A stretch of DNA of 64,000 nt, taken from the NCBI RefSeq assembly GCF_008932435.1, contig NZ_WBWE01000008.1:157189-221188 (forward strand), in the 5' to 3' direction. Below, in pieces: positions 28,768 through 38,529 of this stretch. A program made the position numbers and the translations under genes. Numbering within the stretch: position 1 is the stretch's first letter; each line of letters starts with the position of its first letter. Below the pieces are notes generated by a model. The model was not told where the DNA came from. It ran no database searches and was given only the letters and a program-made list of their open reading frames with translations. Origin of the DNA: Brucella pseudintermedia (GTDB lineage: Bacteria > Pseudomonadota > Alphaproteobacteria > Rhizobiales > Rhizobiaceae).

Positions 28768-30959
28768 TGGACATCCGGCGACTGGTCCTCTCGGCTTGGT
28801 TTATTGGCCTCGCAATGTCTGGTGCCGGTGCCGAAGAATGGCTTCCGGTCAAGGAAAACAATCTCGAAATCTCCGCGGGCAGCCCTCTCGACTTTTCGGG
28901 ATTTCTGGCCAATACGCCAATCGAAGAGAAAAATCGCCTGATCGCAAATGCCGACGGGCATTTCGCCCGCGCTGACAAGCCAAGCGAGGCACTGCGGCTG
29001 CAATGTGCGTCGATTGCCTGGGGACCGCCATCGTCGCGGGCGGTGGATCACGCCTTTATTGATCGATATGTGCGGCAGCTCCGTCTGCACGGTTACAATA
29101 TAGCCCGGTTTCACTTCGTTGATGCCGACCTGATGCTCGGGCAGGCGCGTGATTTCGATTTCCGCCCGGAAGCCCTCGACCGGATGCGCTATCTGATGGC
29201 TGCGCTCAAGCGCGAGGGTATCTACTGGATTATCGACGGACTTACTTCCGAAAGCGGCGCTTTGGGCGGCAAGGACACTGATCGATGGGGACCGGACGGC
29301 AATCTGAAACGCCGGATCTATGTGGACGATGCGGCATTCGATCACTGGCTGCGTTTTCAGAAAGAAGTCTACGCCACGGTCAATCCCTATACGGGACTTG
29401 CACCTTTGCGCGACCCTGCGCTGGCGCTGGTCATTCCGTTCAACGAAAACGGCATCCAGTTCACGAGCTTTGTGCACGAGCCCGGTGACGGGACAATATT
29501 TTGGACCGGCTATCGTCCGGCATTCAATGCTTTTCTGAAAAAGCGCTATGCCGATACCCGTGCCTTGTCACGAGCCTGGGGCGGTTTGGCACCCGGCGAA
29601 AATCTGGAGCAGCAAACTATCCACTTGCCGGAAAGCCGCAGCGGAGGCGGTGGACGGCTCCGGGATTTCCAGGTTTTTCTCGTTGAGAGAGAACGCCTGT
29701 TGACCCAGCGTCTTGAGCAGGCGCTGCGCGTTCTCGGTTATCGTGGCCTCGTCGCACCCTATAACAACTGGTTTACGGTCCAAACGGCTCTTTCGCGACA
29801 GAACCAGCAAGCGGTTGTTGCCAATACCTATCATGACTGGATCGGAACGCTCAGTCCGGGCACCGAAATCAAGGATACGAGTTCGATTGCCGATACCGCG
29901 TCCTACGTCAGTGAAATCGCTGCCGGGCGTTGGCTCGGACGGCCTTTCCTCGCGACAGAATACGAGCACCTGTTCTGGAACCGTTATCGGTACGAAGCTG
30001 GAATAGTGATGCCGGCCTATGCGGCCTTGCAGGGCTGGGATGGTATCTGCCGCCACGGGCAAGGGCCTTTGACGCTTGCATTCGACGAGGCGGCTCCGTT
30101 CCGCCAGCGCATCGTCCCGTATACCTTCGCTGCAGATCCCGTTGCTCGTGCCGGAGAAACACTGGCGTCGCTGCTGTTTCGCAGGGGCGACGTTGAAACG
30201 GCGGCTTTCAATGTACCGTTCATGATGCAGGGAGAGGCGAGCCTTGGTGAATCGCTTGAGTTCCGGGAACCGGCGCGACTGAAGCCATTGGCGCTTGTCG
30301 GTGGGATCGGTCTTGCGACGAAAGGGCAGGCGTGGCCGCATGGCCTGCAGAAATCGGTTGCGGTCGGCTATCGGAGTGCATCACTCGACAATGTATTGCA
30401 GCGCTTGAAGGCCGCAGAACTTCTATCGCACGATAACGTCACTGACCCGTCGCAAGGCTTGTTTGAAAGCGCCACGGGCCAGGTCATGCTCGACCGCAAT
30501 AAACAGCGGATGCAGGTTGTTACGCCCCGGACCGAGGCCATTGCCTTTGCCGAACTGAGAGATCACGTGACCTTGAAGGAATTGTCCCTCGGCAATGCGG
30601 AGGCGAGGGGGCTGTTTGCAGTTTCGGCAATTGACGGAAAAGGGCTGAAGGACAGCGAAAGGCTGCTTGTAATTTTCGCCAGCGATGCGCGGAATTCCGA
30701 CATGCGTTTCCGTGACAAGGCGCAGAAGATTATCGAGGATTGGGGGCGTCTGCCGGTTACTTTGCTGCGCAACCGCGTGGATGTGAATCTGGCAGGAAAC
30801 GCCGTTTCATGGACGCTGTCGCCGATCGGTCTTGACGGCAAGGTCCACGAAAAAATAGCTGCCGGATCTGGACCGATCGCTTTCCGGCTGGATAATGGTG
30901 CAGGCAAAGCGGGGCCGACTACTTTCTTTCTTTTGGAAAGGAAGCTCGCCGTTCAATAG
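28767..30959 (+). CDS. Secreted clan GH-A-like glycoside hydrolase of exopolysaccharide locus
   Basis: Protein of 730 residues with a Sec signal (LVLSAWFIGLAMSGAGA). Residues about 40-440 look like a retaining TIM-barrel glycosidase: the strand-4 acid/base motif is PFNENG with E227 and a candidate strand-7 nucleophile is E398 in LATEYEHLFWNRYRYEAG. Early strands show LHGYNIARFHFVD and GIYWIIDGLTSES. The last ~230 residues look beta-rich. Function is likely trimming or release of the locus's own polysaccharide in the periplasm. A paralogue without signal peptide lies at 44410-46506. Specific GH family not assigned. Confidence 0.72.
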   Translation: MDIRRLVLSAWFIGLAMSGAGAEEWLPVKENNLEISAGSPLDFSGFLANTPIEEKNRLIANADGHFARADKPSEALRLQCASIAWGPPSSRAVDHAFIDRYVRQLRLHGYNIARFHFVDADLMLGQARDFDFRPEALDRMRYLMAALKREGIYWIIDGLTSESGALGGKDTDRWGPDGNLKRRIYVDDAAFDHWLRFQKEVYATVNPYTGLAPLRDPALALVIPFNENGIQFTSFVHEPGDGTIFWTGYRPAFNAFLKKRYADTRALSRAWGGLAPGENLEQQTIHLPESRSGGGGRLRDFQVFLVERERLLTQRLEQALRVLGYRGLVAPYNNWFTVQTALSRQNQQAVVANTYHDWIGTLSPGTEIKDTSSIADTASYVSEIAAGRWLGRPFLATEYEHLFWNRYRYEAGIVMPAYAALQGWDGICRHGQGPLTLAFDEAAPFRQRIVPYTFAADPVARAGETLASLLFRRGDVETAAFNVPFMMQGEASLGESLEFREPARLKPLALVGGIGLATKGQAWPHGLQKSVAVGYRSASLDNVLQRLKAAELLSHDNVTDPSQGLFESATGQVMLDRNKQRMQVVTPRTEAIAFAELRDHVTLKELSLGNAEARGLFAVSAIDGKGLKDSERLLVIFASDARNSDMRFRDKAQKIIEDWGRLPVTLLRNRVDVNLAGNAVSWTLSPIGLDGKVHEKIAAGSGPIAFRLDNGAGKAGPTTFFLLERKLAVQ

Positions 30960-32074
30960 AAATCGGTCGACAACCTGCTCCAGCTTTCGCCAGCAAGTCC
31001 GCCGATAAAGATATCGCCGCGCTGAATTGCATTCAGCATGTCGGCGTTTGCCGTAGCAACGCAGACATTGGCCTTCAGGCGGAAGAACATGATCGACTGC
31101 TGTGAAAGCGCATTAAGATAACGCGGGTCAACCCTTCCTTGTGCCGCGATGTGCCCTTCATCCTGCAGGTGGAGCAGCATCGCATCGACGGCATGTTTTT
31201 CCATTCCGGCTTTCGTGATGATGTTCAGAACTTCTGCGATGCCATTGGGGCGCCTATAGTAACAGAAGAAGCCGCCGGGGCTGCCGCCGCGGTCATTGAT
31301 CGCGCAGAACCGCAAGGCACCGGCAGCATGATTGTCCGACGCCATCTGGAAGAGCCAGCCAATGTCGCTTTCTGTCCAGGCTGGATGCGCCAAATAGCTT
31401 TGCAGATAGCCGGGAACAAGAGATATGGCTTCTTCTTGCGTAATTTCCCTCACATCCGCCGTGGATTTGGCTGCTCTCCTGATCGCGGGAACTGGAAAGA
31501 GCGGGTTGAGCACTTTGCCCACCGAACTGGCTGCCCATCCGCCGAGAACGGGACGCCGTTCGGCAACGTAATTGGCCACATAGCTGGCGGCTTGGAATAC
31601 CCGTGTCCATCCGAGCCCGTGTGTGCCGAGTGTTATCCCGCCGATCGCTTCGGAGTGCTTGAGACTTACGGGGGCCGCACTGTCGGTGAAGTTGAGGATC
31701 TTTTCGCTCGGACGCAAGGTGAGTGTCAGTTCGGCGGCACCACGTGGCGACATTTCCGGCTTCATCATGAAAGCGCAAAGCAAGCGTCCCATGACCGATT
31801 GGCCGTTAACCCTGTAAGGAATGGGCAGGACCGAGATCGCACTGTCAATCTCACCGCGCTCGTTCTCATGGACCACGCTGCCAATCGCCGGGTCGTAATA
31901 AGGGTTCTCAAAAAAGAACTTTTGAAAATACTGATCAAAAGTCTCGCGGCACGACTTTGAATGCGGACGAAAAACGCGCTGGAAGAGGGTGCGAATGGCA
32001 GGGATATCATCAATCTTCATTGCGCGAACGCGCCGCGACTTGACGTCGTTTGCCGAGATCGGGATCCCCGCCAT
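30953..32074 (-). CDS. GNAT-like N-acetyltransferase, exopolysaccharide locus
   Basis: Predicted cytoplasmic protein of 373 residues. The N-terminal ~180 residues have a GNAT-like layout: AMKIDDIPAIRTLFQRVF, GSVVHENERGEIDSAISVLP, then VMGRLLCAFMMKPEMSPRG in the place of the acetyl-CoA-binding strand and helix. The rest is unassigned. It starts directly after the flippase stop (TAG-ATG, no gap), so the two are co-expressed and it may modify a lipid-linked repeat unit before flipping. Its 3' end overlaps the convergent glycosidase by 7 bases. Confidence 0.65.
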   Translation of the reverse strand: MAGIPISANDVKSRRVRAMKIDDIPAIRTLFQRVFRPHSKSCRETFDQYFQKFFFENPYYDPAIGSVVHENERGEIDSAISVLPIPYRVNGQSVMGRLLCAFMMKPEMSPRGAAELTLTLRPSEKILNFTDSAAPVSLKHSEAIGGITLGTHGLGWTRVFQAASYVANYVAERRPVLGGWAASSVGKVLNPLFPVPAIRRAAKSTADVREITQEEAISLVPGYLQSYLAHPAWTESDIGWLFQMASDNHAAGALRFCAINDRGGSPGGFFCYYRRPNGIAEVLNIITKAGMEKHAVDAMLLHLQDEGHIAAQGRVDPRYLNALSQQSIMFFRLKANVCVATANADMLNAIQRGDIFIGGLAGESWSRLSTDFY

Positions 32075-33469
32075 CTAAGCCCCCACTGTTGAAACCGCTT
32101 TCTTTACTTCTGCGTCACGACTCCGGCGAACGAGGTAGATAACGCATCCCCATGATGCCAGCACAATACTGATTTCAATTGCGTAAATGGCGGCGAAAGT
32201 TCCTGTGATCGGCGCGTACCAGGTTGCCAGCGCCAGGAAGGGGGCGCCGAGAATATTGCCTGTGTTGAGGACGGCGGTGCGATAGCTGTGCTGGCTGGCT
32301 GCACCCAGCAGATCCACGGCTATCGACCAAAGGGCGACAAACACGGTGGTCCAGCAAAGCGTGCGGCAGAAGGAAACCAGCATGTCATACTCGTGGCCAA
32401 ACAGATAAGGCAGATAGGGCGCGATGATGAACACGGCCAGCGAGGTTGATATGCCGATTGCAAATGCGGCACCAAGCAGGCGCATCGTGATCGGCAGGGC
32501 ATGATGGATTCCTTTTGCGCTGGCGCGGGCCAGATGAGGATAAACCAGACGGTTCATCGCTTCGACAGTCAGGGTGCTGCTATCGATGATACGTCGTGTG
32601 ACGCCGTAACTGCCGACGACGCTTGGCGACATCAATGTGCCGAGGAGCAGGAGGTCCGCATTCTGGCGCACTGCCTTGAAGATGAATTGCGAAGCAAACA
32701 TCACGCCGAGCCGTATTTCGTCACGCACGATCGTGTATTGCGGTCGGCCCAGCCTGCGCAGAAACAGGGCGTAAACCACGGCAACCAGGACATGGACACC
32801 AAACTGCCAATAGGCCCATCCGACGACGGTGGAGACGCCGAATAGAAGGCAGGCGGTCGCTGCCGCAATGGTCCGGGCAACGGCAAACCCCACGACAGAG
32901 AGATTGGCGGACAGGAAGTCGGTATGTGCGATATAAATCTGCTCAACCAGCAGGATGAGGCGCACAAGCACAATGTTGGTAACGAGCAGCAGGAAAAGCC
33001 CGAACAGGTTTCCTGCAAATTCAGGAGAATTGTACAGCCAAAACGGTAATATGATCATTCCGGCGGCGACAAGGACAACACCGGTAATCGCAATGAGAAT
33101 GAGATTGTGGCCGAGCATCGCGGGGTAGATCGTGCGGTCCTGCGCTACGCGACGCACGAGGCATTCTGCTCCGCCCAGGCCGCAGATGAAGGTAGCGATG
33201 TTGGTGACAGCCATTATGGTCACGAACAGGCCAAACTCGTGAGAACCGAGATATCGCGCTAGCAGCGCAAATGTTAAAAGCTGGGCGATGTTTGCTGCAA
33301 AGAGGCTGCCGCTTGAAGCTGCGTAGGACAGGAATGTCGACCAATGGCGTTTCAAATTTTTATACCGAATTTTCGGGCCGGTCCGGACCGTAGTGAAGCG
33401 GATTGCTTTTTGTAGAGTTTCTGGCGATGCAGCATATGCTCCGTTTTCTCTTAATCCCGAAAAATACAA
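32075..33469 (-). CDS. Wzx-like polysaccharide flippase
   Basis: Integral membrane protein of 464 residues with 12-14 predicted helices, of the MOP superfamily (PST/Wzx type). Typical stretches are SSGSLFAANIAQLLTFALLA and ARYLGSHEFGLFVTIMAVTN near the N-terminus. It would flip undecaprenyl-linked repeat units to the periplasm for the Wzy-type polymerase encoded at 35179. The start is uncertain: the first possible codon is TTG at 33469 and there are few good alternatives, so the true N-terminus may be up to ~45 residues shorter. Divergent from the GumC-like gene across 178 bp. Confidence 0.82.
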   Translation of the reverse strand: MYFSGLRENGAYAASPETLQKAIRFTTVRTGPKIRYKNLKRHWSTFLSYAASSGSLFAANIAQLLTFALLARYLGSHEFGLFVTIMAVTNIATFICGLGGAECLVRRVAQDRTIYPAMLGHNLILIAITGVVLVAAGMIILPFWLYNSPEFAGNLFGLFLLLVTNIVLVRLILLVEQIYIAHTDFLSANLSVVGFAVARTIAAATACLLFGVSTVVGWAYWQFGVHVLVAVVYALFLRRLGRPQYTIVRDEIRLGVMFASQFIFKAVRQNADLLLLGTLMSPSVVGSYGVTRRIIDSSTLTVEAMNRLVYPHLARASAKGIHHALPITMRLLGAAFAIGISTSLAVFIIAPYLPYLFGHEYDMLVSFCRTLCWTTVFVALWSIAVDLLGAASQHSYRTAVLNTGNILGAPFLALATWYAPITGTFAAIYAIEISIVLASWGCVIYLVRRSRDAEVKKAVSTVGA

Positions 33470-33647
33470 GGTGCCAAGCAGGTCAACGAAAATTTGACAG
33501 AAACTGCAAGACTAAATGGGCCTGATATGCATTTTGGTGACACCATCGCGGATGATTGCCTTTCATTAACCGAATTTTTTAATCTTTAAGTCTAAGGAAG
33601 ACGACGACGGCATTTTTGCGCTGTCGAATGGATTTTAGAGGCAACTA

Positions 33648-35177
33648 ATGTATACGTTGCGTGACCTCGCTTCGAAAGCACGAGTAACGGAGACCGCTGG
33701 TGAAAACCCGGTGCTCGTGGATGAGCGGTTGCGCGCAGTCGGGCGCGAAGCGCATATTGTCCGCGAAGAAGAAAAGATCACGGAAACGGTCGCATCTGCT
33801 CCCAAGGGACTGATGTTGCCTGAAATCGACCTGTTGGATGCGCTCGCCTGGATGCGGGCTCGGTGGATTTTGATAGCAGCGCTCGCGATCATCGGCGGCC
33901 TGGCGGGGCTTGCCTATGGCATGACGGCAAAGCCTCGATATACAGCCTATACGGATTTGCTGGTGCCGCCGTCCGGTCTTCAATTACTGCCGAACGACGT
34001 CTACGCCCAGAGCCTGCAGGCAGATAGCCAGATTCTCGACATTGAAAGCAAGATGCGCGTCCTGACTTCCGGAAACGTACTCCGGCGGGTCGTAACGGAT
34101 TTGAAACTGAATGAAGATGAGGAGTTTGTTCCTCCTCCACCTGCCTTCGATCTCCGGGCCATGCTTGGCCTCGCCAAACCGGCGGGTCCGACGGATGACA
34201 CGCTGACAGCGGTTCGCGCCCTCTCGCAGCGCATTACTGTTACACGGCCTGAACGGTCCTATCTCGTTACCATTGCCGTCTGGACGGATAATCCGGAAAA
34301 ATCGGTAAAGGTGGCGGATTCCCTCGCAAATGCCTTCCAGGAAGAAGTTGCCCAAGCGGATGCCGATGGAGCGGGTCGGGCTGCTGCGGCTCTGTCCGAA
34401 CGTCTCGCCTCCTTGCAGAAGGCGGCGACGGACGCGGAAGAAAAAGTCGCCGCGTTTCGCAGGGCACACGGCTTGCAGACCGCAGGCGGCGAACTTGTCA
34501 GCACCCAATCGATGACGCAGATCAACTCCAAGCTGGTCGACGCCAAGGCGCGAGCTGCCGATGCAAGCACGCGCTACGAGGAACTGACCAGGGACACTGG
34601 AAGCGCCATTAGCCCTGCAAGCACATTGCAGTCGCCTACGATGACAAATTTGCGCGGACAATATGCATCGCTTAAACAGCGCTACGACGCCCTCGCGATG
34701 ACCTATGGCCCACGTTACCCCGAATTGATGAATACGGAGCGGCAGCTTGCCGGTCTGGAGCAGCAAATGGTGCAGGAACGGGCCCGTATCCTGCAATCCG
34801 CGAAGGTCGATCTGGATCAGGCAAACGCCGTTGTCGCGTTGCTTAACGCCCAGGCTGCTTCTGCCCGTTCAGCTGTCGCGCTCGATAATGACGCTCAAGT
34901 CCAGCTTTCGGACCTCGAGCGCGACATGGCCGCGAAAGTGTCGATCTACAACACTTTTCTGACCCGCTCGTCGGAGACGAGCCAGCGCCAGCAACTGGAC
35001 GCCACCAATATCCGGATCATTTCGACGGCCATCCCGCCGATCAGCCGGAGCTGGCCGCCCAAGACGCTGGTGCTCGGCGCCGGGGGCGGCATCGCCGGAA
35101 TGGGCCTTGGTATCGTGCTGGCGCTCGGCCTCGGCTATCTTGGTGCGTGGCGCCGCAACAGGGAAAGCGTCATCTGA
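33648..35177 (+). CDS. Wzc/GumC-type polysaccharide co-polymerase without kinase domain
   Basis: Inner-membrane chain-length and export protein of 509 residues. A cytoplasmic N-terminus is followed by a first membrane helix (about 75-95), a Wzz domain, and long periplasmic coiled coils (about 225-275 and 340-430). The second membrane helix is about 475-500, preceded by the Pro-rich PPISRSWPPK motif. No Walker motifs or tyrosine tail follow, so it is the GumC/ExoP-N form lacking a BY-kinase. Start behind AGAGGCAACTA. The next gene begins one base after its stop. Confidence 0.85.
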   Translation: MYTLRDLASKARVTETAGENPVLVDERLRAVGREAHIVREEEKITETVASAPKGLMLPEIDLLDALAWMRARWILIAALAIIGGLAGLAYGMTAKPRYTAYTDLLVPPSGLQLLPNDVYAQSLQADSQILDIESKMRVLTSGNVLRRVVTDLKLNEDEEFVPPPPAFDLRAMLGLAKPAGPTDDTLTAVRALSQRITVTRPERSYLVTIAVWTDNPEKSVKVADSLANAFQEEVAQADADGAGRAAAALSERLASLQKAATDAEEKVAAFRRAHGLQTAGGELVSTQSMTQINSKLVDAKARAADASTRYEELTRDTGSAISPASTLQSPTMTNLRGQYASLKQRYDALAMTYGPRYPELMNTERQLAGLEQQMVQERARILQSAKVDLDQANAVVALLNAQAASARSAVALDNDAQVQLSDLERDMAAKVSIYNTFLTRSSETSQRQQLDATNIRIISTAIPPISRSWPPKTLVLGAGGGIAGMGLGIVLALGLGYLGAWRRNRESVI

Positions 35178-35178
35178 C

Positions 35179-36507
35179 TTGGCTGAGCTATCGGTCCATT
35201 CCCGTGAGGAAATTCAGCCCCGAGTGTCGTCATCTGTCGGAGCTGGCCTTTTTCTGTGCATGTTCCTGTTTATGTGGATAGGTACCAGTCCCTATCCCGA
35301 TACTGGTGCCGTTACCGGCATTACAGCCAAAGCAGCCGATTCCAGTTCGTTCAATCAGCTCGTCACCCTCTTCCTGACGGGCAGCTTTCTGCTGTACGGG
35401 CTGAACAGCTCGATGCGCAGTGCCATCATGCAACCGCGCATTCTGATGGGGCTGGTATTCTTCTGGTTGTTCCTGACGGCCTTGCTGTCAGCTCATCCTA
35501 TGATCGCCAGCAAGAAAGTCGTGTTGTCTGTCCTGACCGCGCTGAACGCGAGCATCTTTCTTCTGTTGCCGCAATCAGAACGCCAGATGACGCGGTTGCT
35601 GGCGATTGGCTCACTAATAACACTGGCATTTGCCTATTTCGGCGTAATTTTTATGCCGCAACGCGCGATTCATCAGGCTACTGACATCATTGAGCCTATG
35701 CTCGCCGGTGCTTGGCGCGGTCACTATCCGCACAAGAATGCCGCCGCCGCCTCTCTTGTGCTGATGAGTTTTTTTGGGCTTTACATTCGCAAACGCGGTT
35801 TGCCGAAAACCGGTCTTCTAATTGTCGCCCTTTGCGTTTATTTCGTGCTGCATACAGGCGGCAAGACATCGACGGCCATGTTGCCCTTTATCGTGCTGAT
35901 GTCGCTCGTATTCGTGCGGTGGAAATGGACGCGTGTTTTCATTGCGATTGGCGGAATCGCGGCCTTTAATATTATCGCCGTCGGTGCCGCTGTATTCGAT
36001 CCATTGCGCGAGCTTGTACAAAGTTTGGGAGTTGACGCCAGCTTCACCAATCGCTCAGATATCTGGAAACTTGCATTCGCGGCGATCTCGGCCAAGCCGA
36101 TTTTCGGCTACGGACTGGACTCGTTCTGGAAGACGCCTGAAATGGTCTATGCAGGCGGCGGCGGTGCAAGCTGGGCTGTCGCCGCCTTCAATGCGCATAA
36201 TTCATTTCTGGATATGATGATCAATGCCGGCGTGATCGGTCTGGCCTTGACACTTTTCTGGATAATGATTTTGCCGCTTCGATATATTAGGGAAGCGGAA
36301 AGAACAGATAATGACCCTATATTAACGCTGCTTTACATTCGCCTTTGGCTTTACGGATTATATATGTCTTGTATGGAAAGTACGTTCTTTCAGAACGGTG
36401 GGGCACTATGGTTCTGTATCATGGTTGCTGTTTTCGGATTGCGCTTGCAGGCCAAGGCAAGGCTTGAAACAGCTTTGGGGAACTTGGGCAATGGCGGAAA
36501 TGGATAG
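35179..36507 (+). CDS. Wzy/O-antigen ligase-family polymerase
   Basis: Polytopic membrane protein with about ten helices, 442 residues from a TTG at 35179. The family motif with conserved His-Lys-Asn is present (GAWRGHYPHKNAAAA), as is the later A-H-N-S-F motif in AFNAHNSFLDMMINAGVIGL. Most likely the Wzy-type polymerase of this exopolysaccharide. The start is weakly fixed: the TTG lies one base after the previous stop; a GTG at 35223 and ATGs at 35260 and later are alternatives. The 3' end overlaps the deacetylase gene by 17 bases. Confidence 0.78.
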   Translation: MAELSVHSREEIQPRVSSSVGAGLFLCMFLFMWIGTSPYPDTGAVTGITAKAADSSSFNQLVTLFLTGSFLLYGLNSSMRSAIMQPRILMGLVFFWLFLTALLSAHPMIASKKVVLSVLTALNASIFLLLPQSERQMTRLLAIGSLITLAFAYFGVIFMPQRAIHQATDIIEPMLAGAWRGHYPHKNAAAASLVLMSFFGLYIRKRGLPKTGLLIVALCVYFVLHTGGKTSTAMLPFIVLMSLVFVRWKWTRVFIAIGGIAAFNIIAVGAAVFDPLRELVQSLGVDASFTNRSDIWKLAFAAISAKPIFGYGLDSFWKTPEMVYAGGGGASWAVAAFNAHNSFLDMMINAGVIGLALTLFWIMILPLRYIREAERTDNDPILTLLYIRLWLYGLYMSCMESTFFQNGGALWFCIMVAVFGLRLQAKARLETALGNLGNGGNG

Positions 36508-37288
36508 TCTCGAGAGGGCGCGCAGACGTCTGGAATGGTACGCCATTCGGTTGAACGACAGCATCAGTCGCCGGCTTCCCTTGCGCCCGTTTTGTTTGCC
36601 AGCGAACGAACGGATCATTACTTTTACGTTTGATGATGTACCTGATACGGCGGAAAGCGCCGGAGCTGCGATCCTTGACAAGTACGGCGTCCACGGCACC
36701 TTTTATATTGCTGGCAACATGGTCGGCACGAAAGAACGTGAGAGGAATCTGATTACGCAGGAAGGTTGCCGGAAGCTGGTTGCACGCGGACATGAGCTGG
36801 GTTGCCATACCTATAACCACCTCAAGATTCCTTACTGCGGCGCCGGGGAAATAACGGCTGACCTTGATCGCAACACGGCCTATCTCGATGAGTTCGAGCC
36901 CGATCGCGTCCTTCCACGCAATTTCGCTTATCCTTATTGCGCGTCTTCCATGATGACACGGCAGCTTTTTGCCGATCGTTTTGCAACCTGTCGCGGCGGC
37001 GGCAATCGCATCAATCGCGGTATGATTGATCTTGCCTTTTTGCAGGCAGTGGAAATAAGACAGCCAGACGACGGGGCTGCGCGCCAGACCCGCTGGATCG
37101 ATGATCTTAGTGCCAATCCTGGCTGGCTCGTCTTTTATACGCATGATATCAGCGATACGCCGACTGAATTCGGGTGCAGGCCGGAGACCTTTGAACGCCT
37201 CGTATCCCATGCGGCGAAGAGCGGAGCGGCTGTTCTTTCCGTCCGCGAGGCGCTGGCGCGCCTTGGCGTACAACGAGGTGCTGCTTGA
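36491..37288 (+). CDS. NodB-type polysaccharide deacetylase
   Basis: Carbohydrate esterase family 4-like protein, 265 residues. Motif 1 is FTFDDVPDT with D48-D49, and motif 2 is GCHTYNHL with H106 and H110. Together D49, H106 and H110 form the metal site. Motif 3 appears as RNFAYPYC and the late His motif as LVFYTHDISDTP. Removes N- or O-acetyl groups from the glycan or a precursor. No signal peptide is seen, which suggests a cytoplasmic substrate or an unusual route. The ATG at 36491 lies inside the polymerase gene; 36500 is an alternative. Confidence 0.82.
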   Translation: MAEMDSLERARRRLEWYAIRLNDSISRRLPLRPFCLPANERIITFTFDDVPDTAESAGAAILDKYGVHGTFYIAGNMVGTKERERNLITQEGCRKLVARGHELGCHTYNHLKIPYCGAGEITADLDRNTAYLDEFEPDRVLPRNFAYPYCASSMMTRQLFADRFATCRGGGNRINRGMIDLAFLQAVEIRQPDDGAARQTRWIDDLSANPGWLVFYTHDISDTPTEFGCRPETFERLVSHAAKSGAAVLSVREALARLGVQRGAA

Positions 37289-38529
37289 CGCATGTAAATG
37301 ACAGGGAATATCGCCTGCTGGCGATCAACAATTACTTTTATCGGCGCGGTGGCGCCGAAACAGTTTTTCTCGATCACATCAAACTCTTTTCCGAAATCGG
37401 CTGGCAAACGGCACCCTTTGCCATGCAGCATCCGGACAATTTTCCTTCGGATTGGTCTTCCTATTTCGTGTCCGAAATAGAGTATGGACGGGAAAGCAGC
37501 CCGCTTACCAAAGTCGTGCAGGCGGGCAAGATCATCTATTCATGGGAGGCGCGAGACCGGATCAAGGCGCTGATCGAACAATTTCGCCCCAATGTCGCGC
37601 ATGCACATAATATCTATCATCATCTGTCGCCATCGATTTTTCCCGTTCTGAAAGCCGCTGGTATTCCGACAGTCATGACGGCCCACGACCTGAAACTGGC
37701 GTGTCCGGCCTATAAGATGCTCTCACACAACCAGATCTGCGAGCGCTGCAAGGGCGGGCGCATCTATAATGTGGCCCTCCACAAATGCATCAAGGATTCC
37801 ACGGCGTTGAGCGGTCTGGTGCTCGTTGAGACGGCAATTCATCGCATGCTGGGCCTCTACCGCAACACGCTCGACCGTATCGTCGTGCCGAGCCGCTTTT
37901 ATATCGCAAAGCTCGCCGTATGGGGCTGGCCGGAAGAAAAGCTGGTCTATATTCCCAACTTCGCCCACACGGACAATCTGAAACCCTATGCGGATGAGGG
38001 CGATTATTTCGCTTATGTCGGACGGCTGGCGCCGGAAAAGGGGATCGGTACGCTCATTCGCGCCGCGGCTCTTGCCGGACAGAAACTGGTCATTGCTGGC
38101 ACGGGACCGGAGGAACAATCACTGAAGGCGCTTGCGACCGAGACGGGTGGCGATGTCACCTTTGCAGGTTATGTCTCGGGCGAAAGACTGCATCGGCTGA
38201 TCGGTGAGGCGAAAGCGCTTGTTCTGCCGTCTGAATGGTATGAGAACGCCCCCATCAGTATTCTGGAGGCTTATGCACTTGGGGTACCGGTGATCGGCGC
38301 GGACATTGGCGGAATTCCCGAAATGATTATCGAAGGCGAGACCGGGATGGTTTCGCGTACGGGCGATATTGACGATCTCGCCCGCGTTTTGGGCGCTTTT
38401 GCGCGATTGACCGCACAGGCACGGCGCAAGATGGGAGAGGCAGGCCGCCTCTGGGCGGGTAATGAATTCTCGCCACAGGCATACAGAAACCGCACGCTGG
38501 AACTCTATTCCCAGTTGGGAGCACTTTGA
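37285..38529 (+). CDS. Family-4 glycosyltransferase with Cys cluster
   Basis: GT-B glycosyltransferase of 414 residues using a nucleotide sugar. N-terminal NYFYRRGGAETVFLDHIKLF and HAHNIYHHLSP, and C-terminal VGRLAPEKGIGTLIRAA, LPSEWYENAPISILEAYALG with the E-x7-E motif. Between residues about 140 and 175 lies a four-Cys pattern (CPAYKMLSHNQICERCKGG...HKC) seen in one branch of GT4 proteins and able to bind metal. The start is TTG overlapping the previous stop (TTGA) behind GAGGTG. The next gene overlaps by one base. Confidence 0.87.
   Translation: MTHVNDREYRLLAINNYFYRRGGAETVFLDHIKLFSEIGWQTAPFAMQHPDNFPSDWSSYFVSEIEYGRESSPLTKVVQAGKIIYSWEARDRIKALIEQFRPNVAHAHNIYHHLSPSIFPVLKAAGIPTVMTAHDLKLACPAYKMLSHNQICERCKGGRIYNVALHKCIKDSTALSGLVLVETAIHRMLGLYRNTLDRIVVPSRFYIAKLAVWGWPEEKLVYIPNFAHTDNLKPYADEGDYFAYVGRLAPEKGIGTLIRAAALAGQKLVIAGTGPEEQSLKALATETGGDVTFAGYVSGERLHRLIGEAKALVLPSEWYENAPISILEAYALGVPVIGADIGGIPEMIIEGETGMVSRTGDIDDLARVLGAFARLTAQARRKMGEAGRLWAGNEFSPQAYRNRTLELYSQLGAL

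Noticed and set aside
33494..33499. Perfect TTGACA in the divergent gap before the GumC-like gene as a promoter
   Set aside because: No acceptable -10 at 16-18 bp spacing.
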